Source: Clavibacter michiganensis
GTDB taxonomy: Bacteria > Actinomycetota > Actinomycetes > Actinomycetales > Microbacteriaceae
Length of the DNA stretch: 64,000 nt
Direction of reading: 5' to 3'
Assembly (NCBI RefSeq): GCF_002151125.1
Contig: NZ_MDJZ01000003.1
Span: forward strand, 1 to 64,000
A program made the position numbers and the translations under genes. Below the pieces are notes generated by a model. That model was not told where the DNA came from. It saw only the letters and a program-made list of their open reading frames with translations, and made no database searches. Below, piece by piece: positions 10,474 through 20,676 of the stretch. The stretch's first letter is position 1. Each line of letters begins with the position of its first letter.

Positions 10474-11358
10474 GTGACGCGCAAGCCAGATGTGACCGAG
10501 CTCCCGGGAATGGACGTCCCCGTGCTCGGACCCACCGGTCGGGAGCTGCGCGAGTTCGTCGAGCCCGAGCCGCTCGCCGGGCACGGACCCGCGAAGATCA
10601 TCTCCCTCTGCAACCAGAAGGGCGGCGTCGGCAAGACCACCACCGCCATCAACCTGGGCGCCTCGCTCGCGAGCTACGGCCGCCGCGTGCTCGCCGTCGA
10701 CTTCGACCCGCAGGGTGCCCTCTCCGCCGGCCTCGGCGTGCAGACGCACGACGCCGTCACCATCTACGACCTCCTGCTCGGCACCGTGAAGGACCCGCGC
10801 GAGGCCATCCAGACCACGGGCTTCGAGGGCCTCGACGTCATCCCCGCGAACATCGACCTGTCGGCCGCGGAGGTGCACCTCGTCAACGAGGTGGCGCGCG
10901 AGCAGATCCTCGCGAGCGTGCTGCGGAAGGTGAGCGCCGACTACGACGTCATCCTCATCGACTGCCAGCCGTCGCTCGGCCTCCTCACCGTCAACGCGCT
11001 CACGGCGAGCCACGGCGTGCTGATCCCGCTGGAGTGCGAGTTCTTCGCGCTCCGCGGCGTCGCGCTCCTCGTCGAGACGATCGACAAGGTCAAGGACCGG
11101 CTGAACCCGGGGCTCGCGCTCGACGGGATCCTCGCGACCATGTACGACTCGCGCACCCTGCACTCCCGCGAGGTGCTCCAGCGCGTGGTCGAGGCGTTCG
11201 ACGACAGCGTGCTCGAGACCGTGATCGGCCGGACGGTCAAGTTCCCGGACGCGTCGGTGGCGGGCAAGCCCATCATCCAGTTCGCGCCCGAGCACCCGGC
11301 AGCCCTCGCGTACCGCAAGGTGGCGCGGGAGCTCATCGCGCGTGGCGCCGTCGCGTAG
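10474..11358 (+). CDS. parA: ParA/Soj-family chromosome partitioning ATPase
   Basis: The product is 294 aa. It has a deviant Walker A (KGGVGKTTTAINLG) near residue 48, the VDFDPQGALSAGLG segment, Walker B DVILIDCQPSLG and the C-terminal region typical of ParA. No parB follows; scpA and scpB do, as in mycobacteria (Rv1708-Rv1710). It is therefore the segregation-linked ParA paralogue and not the origin-proximal parAB pair. The GTG start has GGAAGAG upstream. A ~45-residue N-terminal extension precedes the fold. The end overlaps scpA by 17 nt. Confidence 0.92.
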   Translation: MTRKPDVTELPGMDVPVLGPTGRELREFVEPEPLAGHGPAKIISLCNQKGGVGKTTTAINLGASLASYGRRVLAVDFDPQGALSAGLGVQTHDAVTIYDLLLGTVKDPREAIQTTGFEGLDVIPANIDLSAAEVHLVNEVAREQILASVLRKVSADYDVILIDCQPSLGLLTVNALTASHGVLIPLECEFFALRGVALLVETIDKVKDRLNPGLALDGILATMYDSRTLHSREVLQRVVEAFDDSVLETVIGRTVKFPDASVAGKPIIQFAPEHPAALAYRKVARELIARGAVA

Positions 11359-12208
11359 GGGTGCACCCCTGGCCGAGCCGGAGCTCGCCGCCGACGCGGA
11401 CGCCGCGGCCCTCCGGGCGGATCCGGAGCGCGCGTTCCGCGTCAGCATCGGCAACTTCGAGGGCCCGTTCGACCTGCTGCTCTCGCTCATCGGCAGCCAC
11501 GAGATGGACATCACCGAGGTGAGCCTCAGCCTCGTGACCAACGAGTTCATCGCCCACATCCGCGGGCTCGACGGACCCGAGGACCTCGACGAGGCGAGCT
11601 CGTTCCTCGTGGTCGCGGCGACGCTGCTCGACCTCAAGCTCGTCGGGCTCCTGCCGCAGGGCGAGCTCGTGGACGCCGAGGACGTGGCGCTGCTCGAGGC
11701 GCGGGACCTGCTGTTCGCCCGTCTGCTGCAGTACCGCGCGTTCAAGCAGGCGGCGTCGTGGTTCCAGGAGCGGCTCGCCGCCGAGTCCGGCCGCGCGTTC
11801 AGGGACGTGCCGCTCGAGGAGCGGTTCCGCGCGCAGGTGCCGGAGCTCGTGTGGACCACCTCGCCCGCCGACCTCGCGGCCATCGCGCTGCTCGCGCTCG
11901 CGCCGCGCGAGATCCCGACCGTGGGGCTCGACCACCTGCACGCGCCGCTCGTGAGCATCCGCGAGCAGGCGGCCGTGGTCGTGGCGCGCCTGCGCGGCGG
12001 CGAGCCGGTCACGTTCCGCGAGCTCGTCGCGGACGCGGGGCTCACGGGCGTCGTGATCGCGCGGTTCCTCGCCGTGCTGGAGCTGTATCGCGTGGCCGCG
12101 ATCGAGTTCGACCAGCCCGAGGCGCTCGGCGAGCTGACGCTCACGTGGACCGCCGAGAGCTGGACCGACGACGCCCTCGCGAGCCTGGGGGCCGGCTATG
12201 ACAGCTGA
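11342..12208 (+). CDS. scpA: Segregation and condensation protein A
   Basis: The product is 288 aa, the kleisin subunit of the SMC-ScpAB condensin. The family signature FEGPFDLLLSLIGSHEMDIT is present near residue 39. A middle helical part (LLDLKLVGLLPQGE, LLFARLLQYRAFKQAA) and a C-terminal winged-helix part follow. The GTG start has GGGAG ten bases upstream and overlaps parA by 17 nt. The 3' end overlaps scpB by 11 nt, so stoichiometric coupled synthesis is likely. Confidence 0.93.
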   Translation: MAPSRRGAPLAEPELAADADAAALRADPERAFRVSIGNFEGPFDLLLSLIGSHEMDITEVSLSLVTNEFIAHIRGLDGPEDLDEASSFLVVAATLLDLKLVGLLPQGELVDAEDVALLEARDLLFARLLQYRAFKQAASWFQERLAAESGRAFRDVPLEERFRAQVPELVWTTSPADLAAIALLALAPREIPTVGLDHLHAPLVSIREQAAVVVARLRGGEPVTFRELVADAGLTGVVIARFLAVLELYRVAAIEFDQPEALGELTLTWTAESWTDDALASLGAGYDS

Positions 12209-12800
12209 GCCGGTGGATCCCGTGGACGGCATCGCGCCCGACGCCCCGCTCGACCTCGACCGCGCGCTCGAGGCGCTGCTCATGGTCGCCGACGAGCCGC
12301 AGACCGTGACGACCCTCGCGACCGCGACCTCGACGCCCGTGCGCGAGGTGCGCCGCGCGATCCAGCGGCTCGTCGACGACTTCGACGGCAAGGCCGGGGG
12401 AGTGCGCCGCGGCTTCGAGCTGCGCGAGGTCGGCGGCGGCTGGCGCGTCTACGTGCGGCCCGAGTACGACACCGTGATCCGCGACCACGTGCTCACGCAG
12501 AACCCGACGCGCCTCTCGCAGGCCGCGCTCGAGACGCTCGCGGTGATCGCGTACAAGCAGCCGATCAGCCGCAGCCAGGTCGCCGCGATCCGCGCCGTGA
12601 ACGTCGACTCGGTGGTGCGGACGCTGCTCGCGCGGGGCCTCGTGACCGAGGCCTTCACCGACGGCGAGACCGGCGCGATCCATTACGGTACGACAGACCA
12701 CCTGCTCACGCAGCTCGGCATCAACTCGCTCGACGAGCTCCCCCCGATCTCCCCGTTGCTCCCCGACGGGGCGGAAGGCTTCCATGACCCCCTCCTCTGA
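12198..12800 (+). CDS. scpB: Segregation and condensation protein B
   Basis: The product is 200 aa, the double winged-helix partner of ScpA in the condensin complex. Conserved stretches are LEALLMVADEPQTV near residue 30, RGFELREVGGGWRVYVRPEY, and LSQAALETLAVIAYKQPISR-type sequence near 110, followed by the GLVTEAF wing. The ATG lies inside scpA after a GGGGG run. The end overlaps rluB by 17 nt. Confidence 0.93.
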   Translation: MTAEPVDPVDGIAPDAPLDLDRALEALLMVADEPQTVTTLATATSTPVREVRRAIQRLVDDFDGKAGGVRRGFELREVGGGWRVYVRPEYDTVIRDHVLTQNPTRLSQAALETLAVIAYKQPISRSQVAAIRAVNVDSVVRTLLARGLVTEAFTDGETGAIHYGTTDHLLTQLGINSLDELPPISPLLPDGAEGFHDPLL

Positions 12801-13638
12801 CCATGCCTGGAACCCGGACGAGCCGGTGCAGGGCGTCCGCCTGCAGAAGGTGATGGCCGCCGCCGGCGTCGCCAGCCGCCGCGTCTGCGAGGACATGATC
12901 GCCGCGGGCCGCGTCACCGTGAACGGCGAGACCGTCACCGAGCCCGGCCGCCGGATCGACCCGGACGTGGACGAGGTCGCGGTCGACGACCAGGCCGTGC
13001 AGCTCGACACCTCCAAGCGCTACCTCATGCTCAACAAGCCGGTCGGCATCTACTCCTCGCTGCGCGACGAGCGCGGCCGACCGGACCTCCGCGAGTTCAC
13101 GGAGGAGTTCGAGGAGCGCCTGTTCAACGTCGGCCGCCTCGACGCGGAGACGAGCGGCCTGCTGATCCTCACCAACGACGGCGACCTCGCGCACGTGCTC
13201 GCGCACCCGTCGTTCGGCGTGCTCAAGACGTACATCGCGAAGGTCACGGGCCGCGTCACGCCGCAGACGATCCAGCGGCTCACGCAGGGCGTCGACCTCG
13301 AGGACGGGCCGATCCAGGCGGATCGCGCGCGCATCCTCTCCGGCGGCGGCGACCAGACGCTCGTGGAGATCACGCTGCACTCGGGCCGCAACCGCATCGT
13401 GCGCCGCATGCTCGACGAGGTCGGCCACCCGGTGGAGGAGCTCGTGCGCCGCCAGTTCGGGCCGCTGCACCTCGGATCACTAGGGGTCGGCCGCGTGCGC
13501 GACCTCACCTCCGACGAGCTCGGCCAGCTGCTCACCATCTCGCGCGAGGCCCGCGCGCAGGCCGGACCCGCGACCCCGCAGGGTGCCGGCGCCGCCGCCG
13601 AGGCGCAGGGGGACGTGGACCGCGAGGACGGCGAGTGA
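12784..13638 (+). CDS. rluB: 23S rRNA pseudouridine synthase (RluB type)
   Basis: The product is 284 aa. It has an S4 domain at residues ~18-65 ([24 protein letters not shown]), then an RsuA/RluB catalytic domain with [20 protein letters not shown] near residue 118, where the Asp is the catalytic residue. The [20 protein letters not shown] motif closes the fold. In this position (Rv1711) the enzyme modifies 23S rRNA. The last ~25 residues are a variable Ala/Gln-rich tail. The ATG has GGAAGG upstream. Confidence 0.92.
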   Translation: MTPSSDHAWNPDEPVQGVRLQKVMAAAGVASRRVCEDMIAAGRVTVNGETVTEPGRRIDPDVDEVAVDDQAVQLDTSKRYLMLNKPVGIYSSLRDERGRPDLREFTEEFEERLFNVGRLDAETSGLLILTNDGDLAHVLAHPSFGVLKTYIAKVTGRVTPQTIQRLTQGVDLEDGPIQADRARILSGGGDQTLVEITLHSGRNRIVRRMLDEVGHPVEELVRRQFGPLHLGSLGVGRVRDLTSDELGQLLTISREARAQAGPATPQGAGAAAEAQGDVDREDGE

Positions 13639-14753
13639 GCGAGGCCGCGGGCGCGGCCGCCGCGACCGACACGCGCGTGCAGGGGACCGTCCGCATCGTC
13701 GGCACGGGCCTCCTCGGCACGAGCATCGCCCTCGGCCTCCGCGCGCGCGGCGTCGACGTGGTGCTGGCCGACGCGTCGCCGACCACGCTCCGCCTCGCCG
13801 CGGACATGGGCGCGGGACGGATCGCCGACATCGGCGCGGCGCCCGACCGGCCCTCGCTCGTCGTGGTCTGCGTGCCGCCGGACGTGACCGCGCGCGTGGT
13901 CGCGGCCGAGCTCGCCGCGCACCCGGACGCCCTCGTCACCGACGTCGCGAGCGTGAAGGCCGCGCCGCTCGCGGAGCTGGCCGCGATGGGCGCCGACCTC
14001 TCCCGCTACCTCGGATCGCACCCGCTCGCCGGGCGCGAGCGCGGCGGCCCCGTCTCCGCGACGGGCGACCTCTTCCTCGGCCGGCCCTGGGTCATCGCGG
14101 GCCACGACGGGATCACGTACTCCGCGGGCGCGCGCGTCGAGCAGCTGATCCTCGATCTCGGCGCCGTGCCCATCGAGATGACGGCCGAGGAGCACGACGC
14201 CTCGGTGGCCCTCGTCTCGCACGTGCCGCAGGTCGTCGCGAGCCTCCTAGCGTCGCGGCTGACCGACGGCGCCGCGACCGCGCTCGGCCTCTCCGGGCAG
14301 GGCCTCCGCGACACCACGCGCATCGCGTCGAGCGACGCGGCGCTGTGGGTGCAGATCCTCGGTGCGAACGCCTCGCGCATCGTGCCGATCCTGAAGGCGC
14401 TCCGCACCGACCTCGACGAGGTCATCGACGCGCTGGACGATGTCGACGCGCAGGGGGCCCGGCTGCGGGTGGCCGAGCGGATCCACGCGGGCAACGCGGG
14501 CGTCGCCCGGATCCCCGGCAAGCACGGCCAGGACCGCCGCTTCGCCGCCATCACCGTGATGATCGACGACCGCCCCGGCCAGCTGGCCGCGCTGATCTCC
14601 GAGGTCGGCGCCGCCGACGTCAGCATCGAGGACCTGCGCCTCGAGCACTCGCAGGGGGCGCAGGTGGGTCTCGTGGAGATCGCCGTGCTGCCCGAGGCCC
14701 GCGACCGCCTGGTCGCGCGGCTGGAAGAACGGAACTGGAGGATCGCCGGATGA
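13635..14753 (+). CDS. tyrA: Prephenate dehydrogenase with ACT domain
   Basis: The product is 372 aa and converts prephenate to 4-hydroxyphenylpyruvate in tyrosine synthesis. The NAD-binding motif [17 protein letters not shown] is near residue 23. The catalytic region [12 protein letters not shown] near 131 and the [11 protein letters not shown] helix follow. Residues ~300-372 form an ACT domain ([20 protein letters not shown]), which suggests feedback control by an amino acid. It is inserted between rluB and cmk, where mycobacteria have the two genes adjacent. It overlaps both neighbours by 4 nt. Confidence 0.93.
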   Translation: MSEAAGAAAATDTRVQGTVRIVGTGLLGTSIALGLRARGVDVVLADASPTTLRLAADMGAGRIADIGAAPDRPSLVVVCVPPDVTARVVAAELAAHPDALVTDVASVKAAPLAELAAMGADLSRYLGSHPLAGRERGGPVSATGDLFLGRPWVIAGHDGITYSAGARVEQLILDLGAVPIEMTAEEHDASVALVSHVPQVVASLLASRLTDGAATALGLSGQGLRDTTRIASSDAALWVQILGANASRIVPILKALRTDLDEVIDALDDVDAQGARLRVAERIHAGNAGVARIPGKHGQDRRFAAITVMIDDRPGQLAALISEVGAADVSIEDLRLEHSQGAQVGLVEIAVLPEARDRLVARLEERNWRIAG

Positions 14754-15478
14754 CCGGAGACGCTGTGAACGCACCCGACCCGCTGGAAGACGCACTGCTG
14801 GTGGACGCCACGCTCAACCGCACGGTCGTCGCCGTCGACGGCCCCGCGGGCAGCGGCAAGTCGAGCGTGAGCCGCGCCGCCGCGCGCGCCCTCGGCTTCG
14901 ACTACCAGGACACGGGCGCCGCCTACCGCGCGCTCAGCTGGTTCGCGCTGGAGAGCGGGGTCGACACCGAGGATCCCGCCACCGTCACGAGCCTCATCGA
15001 GGGCTTCGACTACGACATCGCGATCGATCCCGACCAGACGCGCGTGAGCGTCCGCGGCACCGACGTCACCGAGGCGATCCGCGAGCCGCGCGTCTCCGCC
15101 GTCGTGAGCCGCGTGGCGCGCGTGCCCGAGGTGCGCCACTACATGGTGGAGCTGTTCCGCTCGCTCATGGCCTCGAGCGACAAGCCCGGCATCGTCGTCG
15201 AGGGCCGCGACATCACCACGGTCGTCGCACCGGACGCCCAGGTGCGCATTCTCCTCACGGCCTCCCCGGAAGCTAGGATGATGAGGCGTTCCGCGGAGAC
15301 GTCGACCCAGTCGGCAGCCGCGGTCGGCGAATCACTCGCCTCCCGGGATCGGGCCGACTCGCAGGTCGTCGATTTCATGAACGCCGCAGATGGTGTGACC
15401 ACCATCGACTCCACGGACATCGACTTCGACCAGACCGTCCAGGCGGTGGTCGATCTCGTTCACGCACGAACAGATTGA
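14750..15478 (+). CDS. cmk: Cytidylate kinase
   Basis: The product is 242 aa and phosphorylates CMP/dCMP. The P-loop is [17 protein letters not shown] near residue 30. The [11 protein letters not shown] segment, the [12 protein letters not shown] motif and the LID-region SRDRADS support the assignment. The start is an ATGA overlap with tyrA and has GGAGG upstream. It is followed after 40 nt by der, the usual actinobacterial pair. Confidence 0.94.
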   Translation: MTGDAVNAPDPLEDALLVDATLNRTVVAVDGPAGSGKSSVSRAAARALGFDYQDTGAAYRALSWFALESGVDTEDPATVTSLIEGFDYDIAIDPDQTRVSVRGTDVTEAIREPRVSAVVSRVARVPEVRHYMVELFRSLMASSDKPGIVVEGRDITTVVAPDAQVRILLTASPEARMMRRSAETSTQSAAAVGESLASRDRADSQVVDFMNAADGVTTIDSTDIDFDQTVQAVVDLVHARTD

Positions 15479-15518
15479 GGCGCGGCCCGGCGACGGGCCG
15501 ACACGCCAGAGGAACAAC

Positions 15519-17027
15519 ATGGCTGATCACGACGACGACTTCCCCGAGCTCGACAGCGGGCTCCACGAGCGCCTGTCGAGCATCGACGAGGAGCTGGCCG
15601 CCCAGCGCGCGCAGACGCTCCGCGCCGGGCTCGAGGACTACGACCTGGACGACGAGGACCTCGAGGTCCTCGAGTCCGCGACGGACGACCCCGACCAGGT
15701 CACGTACCTGCCGGCGCTGCCCGTGCTCGCGGTCGTCGGCCGCCCGAACGTCGGCAAGTCGGCGCTCATCAACCGGATCCTCGGCCGCCGCGAGGCCGTC
15801 GTCGAGGACACCCCCGGCGTCACGCGCGACCGGGTCTCCTACAAGGCCGAGTACGGCGGACGCTGGTTCACGCTGGTCGACACCGGCGGCTGGGAGCCCG
15901 ACGCGAAGGGCATCAACGCGTCCGTGGCCATGCAGGCCGAGATCGCGATGGACCTCGCCGACGCCGTGCTGTTCGTCGTCGACGCCAACGTCGGCGCCAC
16001 GAGCACGGACGAGCACGTCGTCCGCCTGCTCCGCAAGACCAAGAAGACGGTGATCCTCGCGGCCAACAAGGTCGACGACGCGCGCCAGGAGCCGAACGCC
16101 GCCTCGCTGTGGTCGCTCGGCCTCGGCGAGCCGCACCCCGTCTCCGCGCTGCACGGCCGCGGCGTGGCCGACCTGCTCGACCTGGTCCTCAAGACCCTGC
16201 CGCTCGTCTCCAAGGTCGCCAAGGAGGAGGTCGGCGGACCCCGCCGCGTCGCCATCCTCGGCCGCCCGAACGTCGGCAAGTCGAGCCTGCTCAACAAGGC
16301 CGCGGGCGAGGAGCGCGTGGTCGTCAACGAGCTCGCCGGCACCACGCGCGACCCGGTCGACGAGCAGGTCGAGATCGCCGGCAAGGTGTGGCGCTTCGTC
16401 GACACCGCCGGCATCCGCCGCCGCATGCACCTCGCCCAGGGCGCCGACTTCTACGCGTCGCTCCGCACGAGCGCGGCGCTGGAGAAGGCGGAGGTCGCGG
16501 TCGTCATGATCGACGTCTCCGAGGTCATCAGCGAGCAGGACATCCGCATCATCGAGCTGGTGCTCGAGTCGGGCCGCGCGCTCGTGCTGGCGTTCAACAA
16601 GTGGGATCTCCTCGACGACGAGCGCCGCCGCTACCTCGAGCGGGAGATCGAGACCGACCTCGCGCACGTGTCGTGGGCGCCGCGCGTCAACATCTCGGCG
16701 CGCACCGGTCGCCACATGGAGAAGCTCGTGCCGGCGCTCGAGACGGCGCTGGAGTCGTGGGACACCCGCATCGCGACGGGCAAGTTCAACGCGTTCCTCG
16801 CCGAGCTCACGGCCGCCCACCCGCACCCCGTGCGAGGGGGCAAGCAGCCGCGCATCCTGTTCGGCACGCAGGCCTCGAGCCGCCCGCCGACATTCGTGCT
16901 CTTCACGACCGGGTACCTCGACCCGCAGTACCGCCGCTACATCCAGCGTCGGCTGCGCGAGATCTACGGCTTCGAGGGCAGCCCGATCATCGTCAACATG
17001 CGCGTGCGGGAGAAGCGGAAGCGTTAG
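15519..17027 (+). CDS. der: Ribosome-assembly GTPase Der (EngA)
   Basis: The product is 502 aa and acts in 50S subunit assembly. It has two tandem G domains, with [13 protein letters not shown] near residue 74 and [13 protein letters not shown] near 248. DTGGWE and DTAGIRR are the G3 motifs, and NKVD and NKWD the G4 motifs. A C-terminal KH-like domain ends in VREKRKR. The first ~65 residues are an acidic extension seen in actinobacterial Der. The ATG has AGAGGA upstream. A strong hairpin follows, so der ends the operon. Confidence 0.95.
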   Translation: MADHDDDFPELDSGLHERLSSIDEELAAQRAQTLRAGLEDYDLDDEDLEVLESATDDPDQVTYLPALPVLAVVGRPNVGKSALINRILGRREAVVEDTPGVTRDRVSYKAEYGGRWFTLVDTGGWEPDAKGINASVAMQAEIAMDLADAVLFVVDANVGATSTDEHVVRLLRKTKKTVILAANKVDDARQEPNAASLWSLGLGEPHPVSALHGRGVADLLDLVLKTLPLVSKVAKEEVGGPRRVAILGRPNVGKSSLLNKAAGEERVVVNELAGTTRDPVDEQVEIAGKVWRFVDTAGIRRRMHLAQGADFYASLRTSAALEKAEVAVVMIDVSEVISEQDIRIIELVLESGRALVLAFNKWDLLDDERRRYLEREIETDLAHVSWAPRVNISARTGRHMEKLVPALETALESWDTRIATGKFNAFLAELTAAHPHPVRGGKQPRILFGTQASSRPPTFVLFTTGYLDPQYRRYIQRRLREIYGFEGSPIIVNMRVREKRKR

Positions 17028-17057
17028 CTCGCGCTTCTGCGCGCTCTTGCTCGCAGC

Positions 17058-17103
17058 ACGACGGACGGCGTCGATCCCTCTCGGGGTCGGCGCCGTCCGT
17101 CGT
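17058..17103. terminator. Bidirectional terminator between der and the convergent flavoenzyme gene
   Basis: A 13-bp perfect outer stem (17058-17070 with 17091-17103) continues into an inner stem with G-T pairs around a TCTC loop. It separates convergent genes. Confidence 0.85.
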
Positions 17104-17117
17104 CTCGCGGGCGGGGA

Positions 17118-18437
17118 TCACGTGTACCAGGTCGGCTCCGGGATCTCGCCGAGCAGCACGTGCCGGCCCACCTCGCGGCGCTTGTAGGGGATCGGGTCGT
17201 GCAGCGTGTGCGTGCGGAGGTTCCGCCAGAAGATGTCGAGCCCGGCCTTCGACGACGAGGCGCGCGCGCCCGTGAGCTCGAGGATCCTGGTGCCGACCTC
17301 CAGCCCGTCCTCCGCGATGCGGGCCTTGGCCGCCGCGACCCGCACCGCGATCTCGCCGCGCTTCCGCTCCGTCAGCTTCTCGCGCGGCGCGTGCAGCACG
17401 GCGCTGATCTCCGCGCCCACCCGATCCAGCAGCGCCTCCGACGCCCAGAGCTTCGACTGTAGCTGCCCGTAGCCCTCGAGCACGTACCACTCGTCGGTCG
17501 CGCGCTCCTTGTCGTCGCCGCCGTACGGCCAGGCGCGCGTGGTGCTGCGCGTGTACGCGGCGGCCGTCTCGAGAGCGCCCTCCGCGATCCCCAAGTAGAA
17601 GTTCGCGAACACCAGCTGGATCGCCGGGACGTTGAGCGTGCCGTAGACGAGCGGCTGGAAGACCTTGTCGACGAAGCCGGCGGCGTCCGTCCACGGCACG
17701 CGCACGTCGCGGATCTCGACGGAGCCGGACTCCGTGAGCCGCTGCCCGAGGCTGTCCCAGTCGTGGCCGAAGACGATGCCCGGCTGGTCCGTCGGCACGA
17801 TCGCGAAGACGTGCGTGTCGGTGCCCTCGATGACGCCCTCGAGCACCGTGAGGTCGGAGACGACGCCGCCCGTGGAGAAGGACTTCCGGCCGGAGAAGAT
17901 CAGGTCGTCGCCGTCCTCGCGGATGACGAGGTCGGAGTCGCGCGGGTTCACGGCGCCGCCGAAGAGGAGGTTGCCGGTCGTGGCGAGCTTCTCCACGGCC
18001 TCGATCTGCGCGTCGGTCGCCACGAGCCGCGCCGCCCACGCCCAGAGGTAGTGGTAGCCGAGGAGCTGACCGATGGATCCGTCGCCGCGAGCGACCGCGC
18101 GGATCACCTTGTAGGCGGTGTCCCACGTCTGCCCGCCGCCGCCGTGCTCCGCGGGTCCGAGCAGCGTGACGAGGCCGGCGTGCTTGAGCAGCGCCACCTC
18201 CTGGTGCGGGCTCGCGCCGGCGCGGTCGCGCTCGACCTGGTCGACGGCGAGGATGTCGGCGACCTCGCGGGCGCGGGCGATCCACGCGGCGGGCGTCGTG
18301 GGGCGCGGGGCGCCCTTCCAGCGGTCGACGGGGGCGTCGCCGAGCGGGGCGGGGCGCTGGCGGTCGGCGTCAGTGCTGCCGTGGGCGGGCGCGGGGGAGC
18401 CGGATGCGGGTCGGGGCTCGCGGTCGATCAGGGTCAT
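17118..18437 (-). CDS. DszC/SfnB-like acyl-CoA-dehydrogenase-fold flavoenzyme
   Basis: The product is 439 aa. The N-terminal helical part includes REVADILAVDQVERD and GPAEHGGGGQTW. The middle flavin-binding part has LGYHYLWAW, GGAVNPRDSDL and the LIFSGRKSFSTGG segment. The C-terminal helical part includes LELTGARASSSKAGLDIFWRN. These features place it with FMN-dependent monooxygenases of the DszC/SfnB group, which act on sulfur or nitrogen heterocycles and sulfones with a flavin reductase. The substrate is unknown. The ATG was chosen for AGGACAGGAC upstream. A paralogue lies at 33822-35072, and both genes share an upstream 18-bp element, so common control is likely. Confidence 0.82.
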   Translation of the reverse strand: MTLIDREPRPASGSPAPAHGSTDADRQRPAPLGDAPVDRWKGAPRPTTPAAWIARAREVADILAVDQVERDRAGASPHQEVALLKHAGLVTLLGPAEHGGGGQTWDTAYKVIRAVARGDGSIGQLLGYHYLWAWAARLVATDAQIEAVEKLATTGNLLFGGAVNPRDSDLVIREDGDDLIFSGRKSFSTGGVVSDLTVLEGVIEGTDTHVFAIVPTDQPGIVFGHDWDSLGQRLTESGSVEIRDVRVPWTDAAGFVDKVFQPLVYGTLNVPAIQLVFANFYLGIAEGALETAAAYTRSTTRAWPYGGDDKERATDEWYVLEGYGQLQSKLWASEALLDRVGAEISAVLHAPREKLTERKRGEIAVRVAAAKARIAEDGLEVGTRILELTGARASSSKAGLDIFWRNLRTHTLHDPIPYKRREVGRHVLLGEIPEPTWYT

Positions 18438-18490
18438 GTCCTGTCCTCTCGTGAAGGGGCGCGACCGGTGCCGCGCCTCGCGGTGGGGCC

Positions 18491-18496
18491 ACGGTA
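18491..18496 (-). promoter_or_regulatory. Putative -10 box of the DszC-like gene
   Basis: TACCGT on the minus strand lies 53 nt before the start codon and 27 nt downstream of the shared 18-bp element at 18524-18541. Confidence 0.4.
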
Positions 18497-18523
18497 GGGG
18501 CGGGTTGCTGGGGCTGGCGAGGG

Positions 18524-18541
18524 GTGTGACGCGGGGTTGCC
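18524..18541 (-). promoter_or_regulatory. Shared 18-bp regulatory element, copy A
   Basis: The minus strand reads GGCAACCCCGCGTCACAC, oriented toward the flavoenzyme gene. It matches 17 of 18 positions of the element at 32370-32387. It is an imperfect palindrome of the form GYAACCCNGCGTCAC. Next to it, 18546-18565 holds a second inverted repeat, GTGACG-N8-CGTCAC. It is probably an operator or activator site; the regulator is unknown. Confidence 0.6.
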
Positions 18542-18700
18542 TCGCGTGACGACGCAGAGCGTCACGGGGTGTCATGCGGGGGAGCGGTCGCCTGTCCGGA
18601 TCGCGTCCCCTCGCGGGTTCGCGGGCGGCTCGCGGCGTCACGTCGTACCCTGATCCGGGCGCACCCGACGCCCGCTCACGAGACACGGAGGATCGCACCG

Positions 18701-19237
18701 GTGGACCAGCTGCTCAGCCGTCTCGATCGGATCGCCGCCGGGCGCCAGGCGGGCCACGTCATCGCCGAGGACATGCGCGACCACCCGTTCACGGCGCGGG
18801 CGTTCCGCTGGATCCGGTGGATCCTCATCGCCGAGACCGCCGTCGGTGCGACAGCGGTGGCCATCGCCCTCACGCTCGCCTCCGACGGCATCGCCATCGC
18901 GCCCGCCGTCTGGTTCCGCTCCTTCGTGGTGCTCGCGATGACCCTCACGCTCTACTACTTCGCCTGGCGCGCCTCGGCCGGCTACTGGTGGGCGTACTCG
19001 CGCCTGCGGCTCTTCAGCCAGATCTTCCCCATCGTGACCCTGGTGATCGCGGCGATCCCCGGCCTCTACCCGCTCTGGATGGTCGTGGAGCAGATCGTCT
19101 TCTCGCTGCTGCTCATCGGGGTGGCCGACATCCTCCGCAGCGACCACATGCGGGACGCGTTCCCGAAGCCGGGGCGGGCTGACGGCTCGGCGCCGGGTTC
19201 GTCCGCGGCGCAATCGACGGGCGGCACTCCGGCCTGA
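18701..19237 (+). CDS. Four-helix membrane protein of unknown function
   Basis: The product is 178 aa from a GTG with CGGAGG ten bases upstream. A ~45-residue soluble N-terminus is followed by about four hydrophobic segments (near residues 45-65, 75-95, 108-125 and 130-150). The tail is Ser/Gly/Ala-rich. No family is recognised. It is flanked by the divergent flavoenzyme gene and tRNA-Pro. A TACCCT hexamer at 18646-18651 could be its -10. Confidence 0.65.
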   Translation: MDQLLSRLDRIAAGRQAGHVIAEDMRDHPFTARAFRWIRWILIAETAVGATAVAIALTLASDGIAIAPAVWFRSFVVLAMTLTLYYFAWRASAGYWWAYSRLRLFSQIFPIVTLVIAAIPGLYPLWMVVEQIVFSLLLIGVADILRSDHMRDAFPKPGRADGSAPGSSAAQSTGGTPA

Positions 19238-19278
19238 TCTGGGCTGCCCGACGTGCCGGAGCAGTGTCGCTGATGCGG

Positions 19279-19284
19279 TAGGCT
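19279..19284 (+). promoter_or_regulatory. Putative -10 box of tRNA-Pro
   Basis: TAGGCT lies 25 nt before the mature tRNA 5' end, a sensible distance for a short 5' leader removed by RNase P. No strong -35 is visible. Confidence 0.5.
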
Positions 19285-19309
19285 CTACGAGTTGCCCAGC
19301 GATGGGTAG

Positions 19310-19383
<74 letters not shown>

Positions 19384-19388
19384 CGGAC

Positions 19389-19424
19389 ATGCCTCGGAAG
19401 GACCTTAGGGTCCGGCCGGGGCAT
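19389..19424 (+). terminator. Terminator hairpin after tRNA-Pro
   Basis: ATGCC-CGG pairs with CCG-GGCAT in the outer stem, then GGACC with GGTCC around a TTAG loop. TTCGTCGTTT follows. It separates the tRNA from the island. Confidence 0.7.
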
Positions 19425-19584
19425 TCGTCGTTTATGAGGTGGTCCTACTTGAGCCGCCAGGCCACGAAGCCGCAGCGGCGCTTTGCGCTCCTCGCCGCAA
19501 CCCGCACTCGGGTATCTGCTGGTGTCGCGATGAAGCTGGCACCGGGCTTTGCTAACCGAGTACGATGCAAAGGTGAGAGCACAC

Positions 19585-20637
19585 ATGGGTGAAGTTGCCG
19601 CCATCGATCTTTTCTGTGGAGCAGGCGGCTTGTCTCTCGGTCTCAAACAAGCGGGCATCGACGTCGTAGCGGGCATTGACCTCGATCCAGCTTGTGCGTA
19701 TCCATACGCAGTAAATCTCGATGCAGAGTTTATTTTGGCCAGTGTCGCTGAAGTGACGAAGGAAGATTTAGAGCGACTTTGGCCGCAGGGCAAGCTAAGG
19801 CTTCTGGCCGGATGCGCCCCTTGCCAGCCTTTTTCTAGTCACCGGCGAGGAGCCGACACCAGCGACGAAGAGAATTGGGATCTTCTGGGACATTTTACTC
19901 GACTGGTCGAGGAAACGTTACCAGATTTCGTAACGATGGAGAATGTGCCGCGCCTCAAAAAGATGAGCGTGTTCGCATCCTTTGTTGCGAAGCTCGAGGC
20001 GCTCAATTACTCAGTCGCTCATGAAGTTGTGTACGGGCCAAATTACGGATTACCTCAGGAGCGCCGCCGACTCGTTCTTCTCGCGACGCGAGTAGGTACG
20101 CTAGTAAAGCCAATGCAACCTACTGGTGCAGTAAGCTTTGCGACTGTAAGGGAATCGATCGGAAGTCTGCCTGCGCTACGAAGCGGAGAATCGGATTCAG
20201 TCGACTCGCTGCATGCTGCTCGCCAATTGTCTCCTCTCAATATGGAGCGTATTAGGGCTTCGAAGCCGGGTGGAACTTGGCGGGATTGGCCTGAAAGGCT
20301 CGTAGCGGAGTGCCACAAACGTGTGTCCGGAGCCAGCTTTCAAGCCTTCTATGGACGCATGGAGTGGGACAAGCCGTCTCCAACCATCACCACTCAGTCG
20401 TTTAACTATGGAACAGGGCGTTTTGGGCACCCGGATCAAGACCGCACTCTCACGTTAAGAGAGGCGGCCATGCTCCAAGGCTTTCCCCGCGATTATGTAT
20501 TCGTCGAGCCGGGCAAGCGCCCGTCCATGCAATCGGTTGGTCGCCTAATAGGCAACGCGGTTCCGCCAGCATTCGGTAAGGCCGTTGGCTCACAAATTAT
20601 GGCCCTAACCGCAGCTGGTGACCATTACGTCGCTTAA
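19585..20637 (+). CDS. C5-cytosine DNA methyltransferase
   Basis: The product is 350 aa and transfers methyl from SAM to C5 of cytosine in a specific DNA site. Motif I is AIDLFCGAGG (residues 6-15), motif IV is the PCQ with catalytic Cys80, motif VI is MENVPR, motif VIII is QERRR, and motif X is IGNAVPP near the C-terminus. The variable target-recognition region lies at about residues 185-260, so the target cannot be read from sequence. The ATG at 19585 was chosen because AAGGTGAG lies just upstream and the next residues lead directly into motif I. It is the first gene of the island; the ATPase follows after 53 nt. Confidence 0.95.
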   Translation: MGEVAAIDLFCGAGGLSLGLKQAGIDVVAGIDLDPACAYPYAVNLDAEFILASVAEVTKEDLERLWPQGKLRLLAGCAPCQPFSSHRRGADTSDEENWDLLGHFTRLVEETLPDFVTMENVPRLKKMSVFASFVAKLEALNYSVAHEVVYGPNYGLPQERRRLVLLATRVGTLVKPMQPTGAVSFATVRESIGSLPALRSGESDSVDSLHAARQLSPLNMERIRASKPGGTWRDWPERLVAECHKRVSGASFQAFYGRMEWDKPSPTITTQSFNYGTGRFGHPDQDRTLTLREAAMLQGFPRDYVFVEPGKRPSMQSVGRLIGNAVPPAFGKAVGSQIMALTAAGDHYVA

Positions 20638-20676
20638 AGTGTAGTACGGGTTTCGCCGCATTTTGGTTGTATGGTC

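Noticed and set aside
15272-15277. TAGGAT inside cmk as a promoter for der
   Set aside because: It lies well inside the cmk coding region, about 240 nt before der, without a -35. Probably chance.
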